From QHXQ01 sp038322995 (GTDB lineage Bacteria > Acidobacteriota > Blastocatellia > Pyrinomonadales > Pyrinomonadaceae), in NCBI GenBank assembly GCA_038322995.1, contig JBBQGM010000001.1:1-64000 (forward strand): DNA of 64,000 nt. Direction: 5' to 3'. The notes below the pieces were generated by a model, which was not told the origin of the DNA, searched no databases, and worked only from the letters and a program-made list of their open reading frames with translations. Of this stretch, positions 38,978-49,873 are shown one piece after another. Every line of letters starts with the position of its first letter. Positions within the stretch are counted from its first letter, which is position 1. A program made the translations under genes and the position numbers.

Positions 38978-41569
38978 TTAGTGTTCGTCCGGTGGTGGCT
39001 CGTCCGTGCCCTTCTTGCCTTTCTTTTTTGTTGGTTCGACTTCGCGTGGCCGCGTCGCGGGTGCGGCTGCCGGCGCGACGACTTGCGGGGGCGGGGGCGG
39101 GGCATCAGTTTCTACGTGCGGCACGACGACTTCGCGGCGCGGCGTAGGCCCTTCACCTGTGCCTTCATCGGGCGCAGGGGGCAGGGTGATCTGTTCAAGG
39201 TGCGTGTCGGAGAGGGACGTGTTGGTGGCACTACTATCGCCTCTGAAGGCGCGAATCTGGGACATCTCGGCGGCGCGCTCTTCGCTGAGTTCGCGTTTTC
39301 GTTGTTGTTGCAGTTCCTTGATGTCTTCGGGCATCGACGGCGCTTTCTCGAAGTTCTCCTTGGGCTTGTCCTTGAGCAAATCTTTCATGTACTCGCTCCA
39401 GATGGGCAGCGCGCCGTGCCCGCCTGTCATGTCGTTGCCGAGATTCTTTTTGCGGTCGGGGTAGCCGAGCCAGACGCCGGTGACGTAGGTCGGCGTGTAG
39501 CCGATGAACCACACGTCCGTGTGATCGTTGACCGTGCCGGTCTTGCCCGCGACCTGCATGCCGGGCAGTCGCGCGGCGGTCGCCGTCCCGCCCGGCATCT
39601 CCACAGGCCCGCGCATGAGTTCAACCATGGTCAACGCGACATACTGGCTCATAACCTTGTAGGTTGTCTTTTCCCACTCTTCGAGCGGTGCGCCGTCGCG
39701 GTCGATCACACGCCGGATCATATGCGGTTCGACGCGGATGCCCTTATTCGGAAACGACGAGTAAGCCGAGACCATTTCTTTGAGCGGCACTTCGGTTGCG
39801 CCAAGTGCGGACGGTAGATACGGGGCCATCGGCACCGTGATGCCGAAGCGCCGTACCATCTGTGCGCCGGTCTGGATGCCGACCATGTCGAGCAAGTGGA
39901 CGGCCGGGATGTTCAATGATTTGGCCAACGCGATCTTCAGCGGCACGTCGCCGCAACTGGTCGCGCCGTCGTAGTTGTGCGGAATCCAATCGCCGCGTTT
40001 GATCTGCGCGCCGCTGACGGTGGAGTCGGGCGTCATGCCCCATTCGACCGCCGCCGTATAGACGAACGGCTTGAAGCACGAGCCAGTTTGGCGATAAGCC
40101 TGCGTCGCATTGTCGAACTTGTTCGTGTAGAAATTGTAGCCGCCGATTATCGCGGCGACTTCGCCGGACTTTGCGTTCAAGCTATAGAGCGCGCCCTGTA
40201 TGTCGGGCGTCTGCGCGAGATCGACTTGCAAGCGATGTGCGTCCGCGTCCACCGTTTTGATCTTGAACTCACCGATCTGGCCCGGCTTGAACTCGTCGCG
40301 CGGTTGGCGACCAGACCAGCCCATGTCCTTCGCGGTCACGATTGCCGTGTAATTGCCGAAGCGGACGGTGGCCTCGTTCTTGGCGCGGTCAACGTTCGCG
40401 ACGAGACCCCGCACCCATGTGTCGGCTTCGTAATTGTTGCCATACCATTCGGGCAAAACGGCGGCCGCGAGTTGTTGCGGCGTGACCGGCTTCGTCTGAT
40501 CTTCATTGATGTATTCGTAGGCGGAGCGCCAGCCGCGATGACCGTGATCATAGACGCGTAGGCCGGCGCGGATCGCTTCGTAAGCTTTCTTTTGCGCTGC
40601 CGGATTGATCGTCGAATAGACGGCCAGCCCGCCGAAGGCCACGCGCGTCGTGTATTTATCTTCGATGTACTGCCTGATCTCTTCGACCGGATACTCGAAC
40701 CACGCATGCGAGGCGGATGGCGGCGGATAGTAGGCCGTCTCGGCCAACTTCACGGGCTTCTGCCTTGCGGCGTCTGCTTCCGCCTGTGTGATGAAGCCGT
40801 TTTTGGCCATCAGTTCCAACACGAGGTCGCGCCGTTCGCGTGAGCGTTCCGGATTGACGGTGGGCGAATACTGCGAGGTCGAGCGCGGGATGCCGGCCAA
40901 GAGCGCGGCTTCGTCGAGCGACAACTCTTTGGCCTGTTTGCCGAAATAAGTCTCGGCTGCGGCCTCGAAGCCGAAGGCCCGCGCGCCGAGAAAGACGTGG
41001 TTGAAGTACATCTCCATGATTTGGTTCTTCGTGTAGAAGCGTTCGATCTGGATGGCGACGATCCACTCGTTGAACTTGCGCGTCAAGGTCTGCTCGCGTG
41101 AGAGGAAGAGGTTTTTGGCGAGTTGCTGCGTCAAAGTCGAGCCGCCCTCGCGCCGGTCAGACGTGATGTTCTTCCACGTCGCGCCGACGATGCGGATGGG
41201 ATCGATGCCGACGTGATCGTAGAAGCGCGCATCTTCGACGGCGAGGATCGCGTTCTTCAAGGTAGGCGGAATCTCGTCGTACTTGAGCGGAATGCGCCGC
41301 TCCAACGCGAACTCACCGATGACCGTTTCGCCGTCGTCGGCATAGACGCGCGTTACCTGACTCGGCCGGTACGTGGCCAGCGACGCGACCTCGCCCGCCG
41401 CCTTCGAGTAGTTCAACTCGTAGGCCAGGACGATGCCGGTCAGTCCGCCCGCCGCGAGCGCGAGCAGCAGGACGGCGGGCAGCCAGAAACGGCGCAGCAT
41501 GGAGCGACGCGGCGCAACGGCCGTGCTGCGTTGCCCGCCACCGGTTGTGCGTGGAGTTTGAGCCGACAT
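38978..41569 (-). CDS. Penicillin-binding protein 1A (class A PBP)
   Basis: The 863-residue bifunctional enzyme has an N-terminal cytoplasmic part and transmembrane helix (about 25-50). The GT51 glycosyltransferase domain includes 'ILAVEDARFYDHVGIDPIRI' and 'GGSTLTQQLAKNLFLSREQT'. The transpeptidase domain has the SxxK motif 'GSCFKP' (most relatives have GSTFKP), 'AYSSF' and 'AGKTGTVNDHTDVWFIGYTP'. The C-terminus is rich in Pro, Glu and Lys. It polymerises and cross-links peptidoglycan. Start chosen at MSAQTPRTT with GAGG upstream; the frame extends to 41596. Confidence 0.95.
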   Translation of the reverse strand: MSAQTPRTTGGGQRSTAVAPRRSMLRRFWLPAVLLLALAAGGLTGIVLAYELNYSKAAGEVASLATYRPSQVTRVYADDGETVIGEFALERRIPLKYDEIPPTLKNAILAVEDARFYDHVGIDPIRIVGATWKNITSDRREGGSTLTQQLAKNLFLSREQTLTRKFNEWIVAIQIERFYTKNQIMEMYFNHVFLGARAFGFEAAAETYFGKQAKELSLDEAALLAGIPRSTSQYSPTVNPERSRERRDLVLELMAKNGFITQAEADAARQKPVKLAETAYYPPPSASHAWFEYPVEEIRQYIEDKYTTRVAFGGLAVYSTINPAAQKKAYEAIRAGLRVYDHGHRGWRSAYEYINEDQTKPVTPQQLAAAVLPEWYGNNYEADTWVRGLVANVDRAKNEATVRFGNYTAIVTAKDMGWSGRQPRDEFKPGQIGEFKIKTVDADAHRLQVDLAQTPDIQGALYSLNAKSGEVAAIIGGYNFYTNKFDNATQAYRQTGSCFKPFVYTAAVEWGMTPDSTVSGAQIKRGDWIPHNYDGATSCGDVPLKIALAKSLNIPAVHLLDMVGIQTGAQMVRRFGITVPMAPYLPSALGATEVPLKEMVSAYSSFPNKGIRVEPHMIRRVIDRDGAPLEEWEKTTYKVMSQYVALTMVELMRGPVEMPGGTATAARLPGMQVAGKTGTVNDHTDVWFIGYTPTYVTGVWLGYPDRKKNLGNDMTGGHGALPIWSEYMKDLLKDKPKENFEKAPSMPEDIKELQQQRKRELSEERAAEMSQIRAFRGDSSATNTSLSDTHLEQITLPPAPDEGTGEGPTPRREVVVPHVETDAPPPPPQVVAPAAAPATRPREVEPTKKKGKKGTDEPPPDEH

Positions 41570-41862
41570 AGATTCCGTGACCTCGTTTGCTAGCACGATG
41601 AGCTTAACGTGCGTTCGCAGCCGTAGATGATTGACCCTTGATTATCGCATGGAGGAGAGACCATCGGGCACGAATTATAACGTATGCGCGAGGGGGCGCG
41701 AAACGTCCGTGCCACAGCGGGCGGGTGTGGCTACCAACGGGCAACCCGCGCTTCGCCTCAAAAGCAAGCCAAGGATGCCAGGTGATGAAGCACGCGCAAC
41801 AGGCTATTAGCTTGTCCATTAGTAGTCAGCGCAGGCTTAGCGGTATAATCGCCGCGCCATAC

Positions 41863-42254
41863 GGGGGCGATTGGTCTCGACAGGGGCTTTGCGCGTCGCG
41901 TGGGTGTCATGCCGGGCTTACTCTGAGCAGCTCGTTAATAAGCTTGGGGAAACAACAATTGCCAACTCTAATGAATTGGCTCTTGCTGCCTAATTAACGT
42001 TAGCCAGTAAGCGTCTCGCCGCAAGTTGCTCAAGCGCGCGGAGCGAGATGTCACTCAGTTGAGCTAGTCCGCCGCCAATGCCTGGGGGCGGCGGGCGAAA
42101 CAAAACCGGGCTAGTCGCTGGCGGGGTCTTCGTCGCTTCACTGACCCGTCGGCAACGAACGCGCCTGAGTGAGACAGGCAGCGGAGAAGCGACTAAGCAT
42201 GTAGAGCCTATCGGCGTCAGCCTTTGGACCCGAGTTCGATTCTCGGCGCCTCCA
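41863..42254 (+). ncRNA. ssrA: Transfer-messenger RNA (ssrA)
   Basis: The 5' end GGGGGCG pairs with the 3' CGCCTCC (one G-U). The tRNA-like 3' part has a T-arm (GAGTTCGATTCTC). The tag frame at 41961-41993 encodes ANSNELALAA then TAA, with resume codon GCC. TATAAT at 41844-41849 gives a promoter -10 just upstream. tmRNA rescues stalled ribosomes with SmpB and marks the products for proteolysis, for example by Lon, encoded 13 kb further on. CCA is not encoded. Confidence 0.96.
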
Positions 42255-42351
42255 TTCGAGTGAACACGGGTGCGGGTAACAAGTTAAGTGGTGTGCTACC
42301 ATTTAGCGTGTTGCCCGCTCCTGCTTTATAACCACGACTTAGCTCGATTAC

Positions 42352-43251
42352 TTGAAGAGAAATGGCGGCTTGAATCCCAACCTTCCCATTGGCATCTTCG
42401 ATAGCGGCGTTGGCGGGCTGACCGTCTATCGCGCGCTGCACGAGCAGTTGCCGGCGGAGCGGTTCGTTTATTTGGGCGACACGGCGCGTGTGCCTTACGG
42501 GACGAAGTCGTTGGCGACCGTTGAGCGGTACGCGGTGGAGAACGCGCGCTTTCTGGCGGCGCACGGCATCAAGTTGTTGTTGGTGGCGTGCAACACGGCG
42601 TCGGCGTTGGCGTTGCCGGCCATTCGCGCGAGCGTGGACGTGCCGGTCGTGGGTGTGATCGAGCCGGGCGCGCGGGCGGCGACGCGGGCTGCAAAGGGAC
42701 AGGGCATCGGCGTGATCGCCACCGAAGCGACGGTGCAGAGCGGCGCGTACCGGCGTGCAATTGCGGAGTTTGCGCCGCGGGTGGAAGTGTTTGAGCGCGC
42801 GTGCCCGCTCTTCGTCTCGCTGGCCGAAGAAGGGTGGGCGGAGACGGACGTGGCGCGGGCGGTTGCGGCGGAGTATTTGCAAGACTTGCGAGCTGACCGC
42901 ATCGATGTGCTGGTGCTTGGCTGTACGCACTATCCGATCTTGCGCGCCGTGATTCAGGCGACGGTCGGTGCGCAGGTGCAGTTGATTGATTCGGGCGCGG
43001 CGGCGGCCGCGAGCGTCGAGGAGTTGCTTGCACATGAAGGTTTGCGTCGCCGCTCATTCGAGACGCACACAGGGCAACTATTAAAAGCGCGTGCGCCCGC
43101 GCGGCGTTTGTGCGATGATCTGGATCACTTTTACGTGACGGACGCGGCCGAGCGGTTCGCGCGCGTCGCCGAGCGGTTCTTGGGCAGCGCACCGGCGCGG
43201 CTCGAAGCCGTCGAAATCTGGGGACAGGATGAGCTTCAAACTACAAACTGA
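42352..43251 (+). CDS. murI: Glutamate racemase
   Basis: The enzyme converts L-glutamate to D-glutamate for peptidoglycan. The protein of about 299 residues has 'IGIFDSGVGGLTVYRALHEQ' at the N-terminus, the first catalytic cysteine in 'LLVACNTASA' and the second in 'VLGCTHYPIL'. The start is not ATG: TTG at 42352 or 42370 are the only in-frame choices near the N-terminus. It overlaps rph by 23 bases, so the two are co-translated. It belongs functionally with the PBP1A gene upstream. Confidence 0.93.
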   Translation: MKRNGGLNPNLPIGIFDSGVGGLTVYRALHEQLPAERFVYLGDTARVPYGTKSLATVERYAVENARFLAAHGIKLLLVACNTASALALPAIRASVDVPVVGVIEPGARAATRAAKGQGIGVIATEATVQSGAYRRAIAEFAPRVEVFERACPLFVSLAEEGWAETDVARAVAAEYLQDLRADRIDVLVLGCTHYPILRAVIQATVGAQVQLIDSGAAAAASVEELLAHEGLRRRSFETHTGQLLKARAPARRLCDDLDHFYVTDAAERFARVAERFLGSAPARLEAVEIWGQDELQTTN

Positions 43252-43999
43252 CAACACCAAAGCTGCGGGCAGTTTTACGCGCACGGATAATCGCCGCGCC
43301 GACCAGTTGCGCGTCGTCCGAATCACGCCGAACTTCATGCCGTATGCCGAAGGCTCGGCGCTGATCGAGATGGGCGCGACCCGCGTCATCTGCACCGCGT
43401 CGCTCGAAGACCGCGTGCCGCACTTTCGGCGCAATTCAGGACAAGGCTGGTTGACGGCCGAATATGCGATGCTGCCGCGCGCCACGACGCAACGCACGCA
43501 ACGCGAGACCGGGCGCGGCGGCCCTTCGGGGCGCACACACGAAATTCAACGCCTGATCGGGCGCTCTTTGCGCGCCGTCGTCGATCTCGCGGCCATCGGC
43601 GAGCGCACGCTCACGGTTGATTGTGACGTGCTGCAAGCCGATGGCGGCACGCGCACCGCCGCGATCACGGGCGCATACGTCGCCTGTGCGCTCGCGTGTC
43701 AACGCTTGCAGCGGGAGCGCGCGATCTCGCGCCCGCCGTTCAAAGGTGAAGTCGCGGCCGTCTCGGTCGGCATCGTTGCCGGTGTGCCGTTGCTCGATCT
43801 CAAGTATGACGAGGATTCGCGTGCGGAAGTGGATATGAACGTTGTCTGCACGGGTGACGGGCGCTTCATCGAAGTGCAAGGTACGGCCGAAGGCGAGCCG
43901 TTCACGCGCGCCGAAATGGACGCGCTGCTCGCGCTCGCCGCCACCGGTCTCGAACAACTCTTCGCCGCGCAACGTGCGGCCCTTGAGCAAGGGAAGTGA
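43229..43999 (+). CDS. rph: Ribonuclease PH
   Basis: The 256-residue phosphorolytic exoribonuclease trims tRNA 3' ends. Typical segments are 'RRADQLRVVRITPNFMPYAE', 'GATRVICTASLEDRVPHF', 'GWLTAEYAMLPRAT', 'GRTHEIQRLIGRSLRAVVDL' and 'VDCDVLQADGGTRTAAITGA'. Length is slightly above the family norm at the N-terminus. It overlaps murI by 23 bases in another frame. Confidence 0.95.
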   Translation: MSFKLQTDNTKAAGSFTRTDNRRADQLRVVRITPNFMPYAEGSALIEMGATRVICTASLEDRVPHFRRNSGQGWLTAEYAMLPRATTQRTQRETGRGGPSGRTHEIQRLIGRSLRAVVDLAAIGERTLTVDCDVLQADGGTRTAAITGAYVACALACQRLQRERAISRPPFKGEVAAVSVGIVAGVPLLDLKYDEDSRAEVDMNVVCTGDGRFIEVQGTAEGEPFTRAEMDALLALAATGLEQLFAAQRAALEQGK

Positions 44000-44124
44000 A
44001 GCCGATAAGCGGCGGGCAACAAGCCTGACCGGCAAACGCATCTGAGCGTCGAACAGCTAACACACGGCCCAGTTCACCGCGCACACGCCAACCGATGAAA
44101 TTCGATAGGAGTAAAACTGCAACC

Positions 44125-44640
44125 ATGCGACGCTTGATCTCTTTTATAGCCGGCGTGGGCCTGCTCGCCCTATGCCTGTCGATGGCGCAGGCGCAGACGC
44201 AAATTTATGACGACGCGCACGCCGGTTACACCTTTGAGTTGCCGTCGCCCACCTGGCGCGCCATTGAACGGCCCGACAGCGAACACGCGCATACAGAATT
44301 CGTCTATGGCGACCGGAGCGACGGCTACCTGCGCATCCGCAAAGAGGTAGTGGCCGACGGCATGACGACCGCCGCGTTATCGCGCCGCGATCACGATCTG
44401 AAATTGCGCTTCCTTGCCGGTTACGTTGAGGGCAAAGAAGAGAACTTTGCTGGCCGGCTCAAAGGCGTGACCTCATCATACGAGTTCACTGCCAGCGGCA
44501 AGCCGATGCTCGGTCGCATTTACTATCTGCAAGCCGACAGTCACACTATCTACGTCCTGCACTTCACCGGCGCACGCGACAAACTCATGCGCATACGCAA
44601 CCAGACGGACTCCATGGCCCGCAGCTTTCAACCGAAATAG
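44125..44640 (+). CDS. Secreted hypothetical protein
   Basis: The 171-residue protein starts at MRRLISF, which gives a classic signal peptide ending 'SMAQAQ' near residue 22; a start at 44095 would add ten residues before it. The mature part is small and alpha/beta ('GYTFELPSPTWRAIERPDS', 'YLQADSHTIYVLHFTGARDK') and resembles PsbP/DUF-type lipid- or protein-binding folds of exported proteins. Function unknown. It follows rph after a 125-base gap. Confidence 0.7.
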   Translation: MRRLISFIAGVGLLALCLSMAQAQTQIYDDAHAGYTFELPSPTWRAIERPDSEHAHTEFVYGDRSDGYLRIRKEVVADGMTTAALSRRDHDLKLRFLAGYVEGKEENFAGRLKGVTSSYEFTASGKPMLGRIYYLQADSHTIYVLHFTGARDKLMRIRNQTDSMARSFQPK

Positions 44641-44696
44641 CGATTAGCAGTTAGCTTGCAGCTTTTTGTCTCTTGCCAATCGCTAACAGCTTTCTT

Positions 44697-45116
44697 ATGC
44701 CACTCGCGCCTGGGCTCGTCATCCATCCGTCGCCGATTGACGGCAAAGGTTGTTTCGCCACCGCCTTCTTCCCGCGTGGGCGCAAGATTGCGGAGTACAC
44801 AGGCGAGCGCATCTCGCGGCGCGAGGTAGCCCGCCGCGTGCGCACGCGGCGGCACGGCATCTTGCGCATCTGCGCGCTCGATGGCTACTGGAGCCTTGAC
44901 GGCGCACGGGGCGGCAACGGCACGCACTACATTAACCACTCCTGCCAACCAAACGCCTATATACGTACCACACGCGGCCACATCCTCTTCATGGCTCTCT
45001 GCGACATACAGCCCGGCGCGGAGATCACCGTTGACTACATCCTGACCATGCACCCGAACAGCAAGCGCTGCCACTGCAAAGCCTCCGGCTGTCGCGGCAC
45101 GCTCAATAAAATCTAG
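44697..45116 (+). CDS. SET-domain protein (lysine methyltransferase-like)
   Basis: The 139-residue protein is almost entirely a SET domain: 'SPIDGKGCFATAFFPRGRKI' at the N-terminus, 'YINHSCQPNAYI' (AdoMet pocket) near 82, 'GAEITVDYIL' near 110 with the catalytic-type Tyr, and a post-SET 'CHCKASGCRG' near 125. Such proteins methylate lysines and are much more common in eukaryotes; bacterial copies are known. No chromatin partner is nearby. Start chosen at the second ATG; the first is at 44673. Confidence 0.85.
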   Translation: MPLAPGLVIHPSPIDGKGCFATAFFPRGRKIAEYTGERISRREVARRVRTRRHGILRICALDGYWSLDGARGGNGTHYINHSCQPNAYIRTTRGHILFMALCDIQPGAEITVDYILTMHPNSKRCHCKASGCRGTLNKI

Positions 45117-45146
45117 CTGACAGGAAAATAGCTGCGCGCTTAGCCG

Positions 45147-46577
<1,431 letters not shown>

Positions 46578-46819
46578 AATGAAGCGCTGGTTTGCTCTTG
46601 CTTGGTCTTTGCTTGTGCGCGGCCGGTTTGATTCTACGCTTTTCCGCAGGCGCGTTGATAGTCAGCCCACGATGCAGGGCTGAACACGGGCAAGGCGCAG
46701 TTGAGCAAGCACGGGTAACAGCTAACTGCCAGTGAAATTGATTGACACCGCCGCCGGCTAACGATTATGTTCGATGACAAGGGTTGCTGCGGGCAGCGCC
46801 CATTAAGGAGGCAAGGAAC

Positions 46820-47494
46820 ATGGCGTTGCGGGAAAACTCATTCGAGCGGCGGCTGCGCGAGCAGGAGCAAGCGCGCCAGCGCCAAGAGAATGCACGCGCG
46901 AAGAAATCGTTCGTCGCCCACGACTTGCCGCCGACGATTGACGAAATGCTCGTTCGCCTTGAGGACGACATACGCAAACTGAAGGTGGAGTTCGACGTAT
47001 ATTTCAACGGCGCGGCCAAGCGGCCACCTTATGACACAAAGGGGCGTGTAGAAATGCTCGTCAAACGGTTGGCCGACGAGCGCGCCTTCACCTTCGCGCA
47101 GCGCTATCAATACAACTCGCTCGTGGCGCGCTACACGTCGTTCCGTGACCTGTGGCGACGCACCATGCAGGATCGCGAAGAGGGGCGCGGCATGCTGCAA
47201 ACCGGCCGTGCGCCAAAGCGTGCGCAGCCGGACGAGCTACATGTGCGCCGCGAGACGTTTGTGTGCGCGGACGCGCGCGCGGACGTGCCGACGGTGAAAG
47301 GACTCTACGATGCGCTCGTACGCGCGAAAGTGCAGTGTGGCGAACCGGTGGACGAGCTATCGTTCGGGCAGTTTCATCGCATGCTCGCCGCCAAGACCGA
47401 TGTGCTCAAAGAGCGGCTCAACTGTGAGCGGGTGTGCTATTCGGTTTATCTGGAAGATGGGCGAGTGAACTTCAAGGCTAAGGCCGAGCGATAA
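46820..47494 (+). CDS. Conserved hypothetical protein (MXAN_5187 C-terminal-like)
   Basis: The 224-residue protein starts at the ATG with TTAAGGAGG upstream; a frame from 46784 lacks that signal. The N-terminal 45 residues are charged coiled coil. A helical middle follows ('YQYNSLVARYTSFRDLWRRT'), then a C-terminal domain of about 70 residues ('LYDALVRAKVQCGEPVDELS') resembling the C-terminal domain of myxobacterial MXAN_5187-like proteins. No enzymatic motif is visible. Function unknown. Confidence 0.65.
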   Translation: MALRENSFERRLREQEQARQRQENARAKKSFVAHDLPPTIDEMLVRLEDDIRKLKVEFDVYFNGAAKRPPYDTKGRVEMLVKRLADERAFTFAQRYQYNSLVARYTSFRDLWRRTMQDREEGRGMLQTGRAPKRAQPDELHVRRETFVCADARADVPTVKGLYDALVRAKVQCGEPVDELSFGQFHRMLAAKTDVLKERLNCERVCYSVYLEDGRVNFKAKAER

Positions 47495-47521
47495 AAGTCG
47501 TGCGCCGCCGAGCGGCCGGTT

Positions 47522-47576
47522 AAAACTCAACCGGCGCGTTGACAGAGTAGCTCAGTCAACGCGCCGGTTGAGTTTT
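47522..47576. terminator. Long bidirectional terminator
   Basis: A 22-bp perfect stem runs from AAAACTCAACCGG to its complement ending GAGTTTT, with an 11-base loop. A-run on one side and T-run on the other make it active in both directions, between the 46820 gene and the convergent cold-shock gene. Confidence 0.9.
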
Positions 47577-47691
47577 GATTCTGGCCGACTGACCTTGGTC
47601 GGTCGGTCAGTTTCGTAACGCTTCCCGGCTCTTAGCGACCGGAAGCGGTCAGTGGCTTTCAAACAGCCGAAAGCTTTGGGGAGAAAGAAGC

Positions 47692-47898
47692 CTACGTCTT
47701 CGTGACTTTTTCGGCCTGCGGGCCCTTTGGCCCCTGCGTCACTTCGAACTCGACCTCTTGCCCTTCTTCGAGGGTTTTGAAGCCGTCGCCCTGAATGGCG
47801 CTGTAATGCACGAAGATGTCCGAAGAGCCGGGCTGCTCGATGAAGCCGTAGCCCTTCGCGTTGTTGAACCACTTGACCTTACCGGTAATTCTAGGCAT
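47692..47898 (-). CDS. Cold-shock domain protein (CspA family)
   Basis: The 68-residue protein is a single cold-shock domain with the RNP1 motif 'KGYGFIEQP' and the RNP2-type 'DIFVHYSAI'. It binds single-stranded RNA and DNA and melts RNA structures. AGGAGG lies before the ATG on the minus strand. The long upstream gap may contain a structured leader as in other csp genes. Confidence 0.97.
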   Translation of the reverse strand: MPRITGKVKWFNNAKGYGFIEQPGSSDIFVHYSAIQGDGFKTLEEGQEVEFEVTQGPKGPQAEKVTKT

Positions 47899-48254
47899 AG
47901 CTAACGAATCCTCCTAACGATTCGGGTGATGAAGGCGACGCACGAGGCCGTCCCGTTTAGAGACCGCATCGTTCGTCGCTTTGGTAACGCTCATGAGCCG
48001 GGTGCGTCGTTCGGCTGAAGACGCCTCCAAAGAAACTACATGAAGCAACAACAGAAAAGTCCGTGCCGTAGGTGAGCGCTCACGCACTCGACACTACACA
48101 CGGACTGAGAGGGGGAAAGCACGGAACTCATTGCCTTGCGACTGACTAAAGCTATGGCGACAGCGAAGTTAAACCTGCCTGCGACCGCGAAATGACGGCG
48201 CATACTAAGCGATGCTCCGCGAAACTGTCAAGCGGAAAAAAGTGCCCGCCCCGC
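47899..48254 (-). promoter_or_regulatory. Leader/promoter region of the cold-shock gene
   Basis: No gene is seen. On the minus strand the region upstream of csp contains a nested inverted repeat: AGTCCGTG (48058-48065) pairs with CACGGACT (48099-48106), and inside lies the perfect palindrome GTGAGCGCTCAC (48072-48083). A long structured leader would fit cold-dependent translation control, which is known for csp genes but not shown here. Confidence 0.4.
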
Positions 48255-49124
48255 TTATTTGCCATCGGTCGCCGTCGTCATCTGCGCGGGCAGATACGAG
48301 AGCGGGCTGACCGGATTATCATTGATCCGCACTTCGTAATGCAGGTGCGGCCCCGTCGAGCGCCCGGTCGAGCCGACGCGGCCGAGCAACTCGCCCCGCG
48401 CAATCTCGTGTCCGACGATGGTCTCAAGTTTCGAGAGATGGCCGTAGCACGTCATCAGCCCGCGCCCGTGATCGATCTCGACCACTTGCCCGTAGCCGTT
48501 CTTCCAACCGGCGAAGATCACTGTCCCCTCGGCTGCGGCGATCACCGGCGTGCCAGCCGCAGCCGTGATGTCCTGCCCGGTGTGGAACTCCGAACTGCCG
48601 CCGCCGAACGGGTCGGAGCGCGAGCCGAAGCCATCATTCAACACGCCTGCGGCGGGCCAGATCGACGGCACACGCGCCTGCAAAGCAGATTCATAACCTT
48701 TCAGCTGTTGTTCGAGTTGCGCTGCGCGTTGCTCGACCGCAGCGATCCCGGCCGCATCAAGCACCACAAGCGGGCCGCCCGCACCGTGCGCTGCTGGACT
48801 GCTGTTTTGCTCGGAGACGCCGGACATCTCGGCGATGCGGCGTGATTTGTCTTCAATCGCATCAACGCGATTCTCCAGTTGTTTTAAGTGTTCGCGCTGC
48901 CGCTCATTCTCCACGCGCAAACGTGTGTTCTCGCGCTCGACACGCAGGTGCGTGGCTTCGCGGAATGCGCCGTAGATGCCATAGAGCGACGTACAAATGA
49001 CCATGCAGGCCACGACGGCCGCAAATTTCAACCAGCGTTTGTGAATCGAGATGCGCCGGATCCGGGCGCGGGGGCGCGGGGTGTGGGCGATGATGAAAGC
49101 ATATAAGCGGTCGTCTCTGATCAC
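48255..49124 (-). CDS. M23-family (LytM-like) peptidase
   Basis: The 289-residue protein has a basic cytoplasmic N-terminus, one transmembrane helix (about residues 33-52), a periplasmic coiled coil (about 55-100) and a C-terminal peptidase domain with 'FHTGQDI' (zinc His and Asp), 'YGHLSK' and 'PHLHYEVRI'. The metal ligands are intact, so it probably cleaves peptidoglycan cross-links. The layout resembles septal or elongation-associated LytM proteins. Confidence 0.93.
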   Translation of the reverse strand: MIRDDRLYAFIIAHTPRPRARIRRISIHKRWLKFAAVVACMVICTSLYGIYGAFREATHLRVERENTRLRVENERQREHLKQLENRVDAIEDKSRRIAEMSGVSEQNSSPAAHGAGGPLVVLDAAGIAAVEQRAAQLEQQLKGYESALQARVPSIWPAAGVLNDGFGSRSDPFGGGSSEFHTGQDITAAAGTPVIAAAEGTVIFAGWKNGYGQVVEIDHGRGLMTCYGHLSKLETIVGHEIARGELLGRVGSTGRSTGPHLHYEVRINDNPVSPLSYLPAQMTTATDGK

Positions 49125-49509
49125 GGGGAAAGTGCTCCTTTATCACTCGAACTGCGTGCGCAAAATCACACAGAAAACACGCAGTCTAAGCGCGTCAAAG
49201 GCACTGCCTGCCCGGGCGGGGCGACGGTGCAAAACGAAACCGATTGGGGGCTTCTTGTTTAGTTGAACCTGCCTGAAGTAAGGCAGTCGGTAGGCTGGCC
49301 CAAATACTAACTGCGAACCATAGGCGAACCGATTAACCTTTTAAGGGGCTGCACCCTATCACACGAAGCAACTGAACGCAAACGGCACAAGCGAGCGAAA
49401 ATTGTGGGCCGCGAGACACCAAAGGCTTGCAACCGGCGGGCGCGCAACTTCGCGCCGCAGTCGCAAGCCTCTGTTCGGGTTTCGCTCGTTTGCGCGTTAT
49501 CTGCGCGCG
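49125..49509. other. Intergenic region, nothing convincing
   Basis: The region contains the promoter side of the M23 gene (minus) and the downstream end of a small membrane gene. A weak 6-bp hairpin (CTGCCT/AGGCAG, 49270-49290) and several AT-rich patches are visible. An open plus-strand frame over 49402-49785 has no good start and antisense composition. Confidence 0.4.
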
Positions 49510-49719
49510 TTAAACTCCGTCGGCCGCGCGCCGTGCCCGGCCGCGACTACGCAATATCGCCAACACGACGAGCGCGAACACGAGCACGAAGATGACGATG
49601 ATGCCGATCTTGAGCGCGAAGAGCAGGAAGGTGATGAGGCTGATCAACTGGCGCACCAGTGTGATGAGCAACAGGATGAGCGTTATGATGGAACCCCACC
49701 GACTGAGAATTCTAAGCAT
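49510..49719 (-). CDS. Small two-helix membrane protein
   Basis: The 69-residue, highly hydrophobic protein has two transmembrane segments (about 8-32 and 36-58) and a basic end (RSRGRARR). AAGGAG before the ATG on the minus strand supports expression. No family is recognised; similar short proteins are often overlooked. Confidence 0.6.
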   Translation of the reverse strand: MLRILSRWGSIITLILLLITLVRQLISLITFLLFALKIGIIVIFVLVFALVVLAILRSRGRARRAADGV

Positions 49720-49873
49720 CGTCGAATCTCCTTAACCCCGATGAATCCCGCCCGCAAACTCCATGCGGCTGTGGTCGCTCCTTAGCCAGGCCCTTGTGGT
49801 CAATGGTAACAACTTGCTGTGGCCACACGCATCATAACAAACAACCGCGCGACGTGGCGAGGCGAATATAAAA

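Noticed and set aside
49402..49785. 127-codon plus-strand frame over the small membrane gene
   Set aside because: It is antisense to the better supported minus-strand membrane gene and made of low-complexity acidic repeats (the complement of hydrophobic codons).
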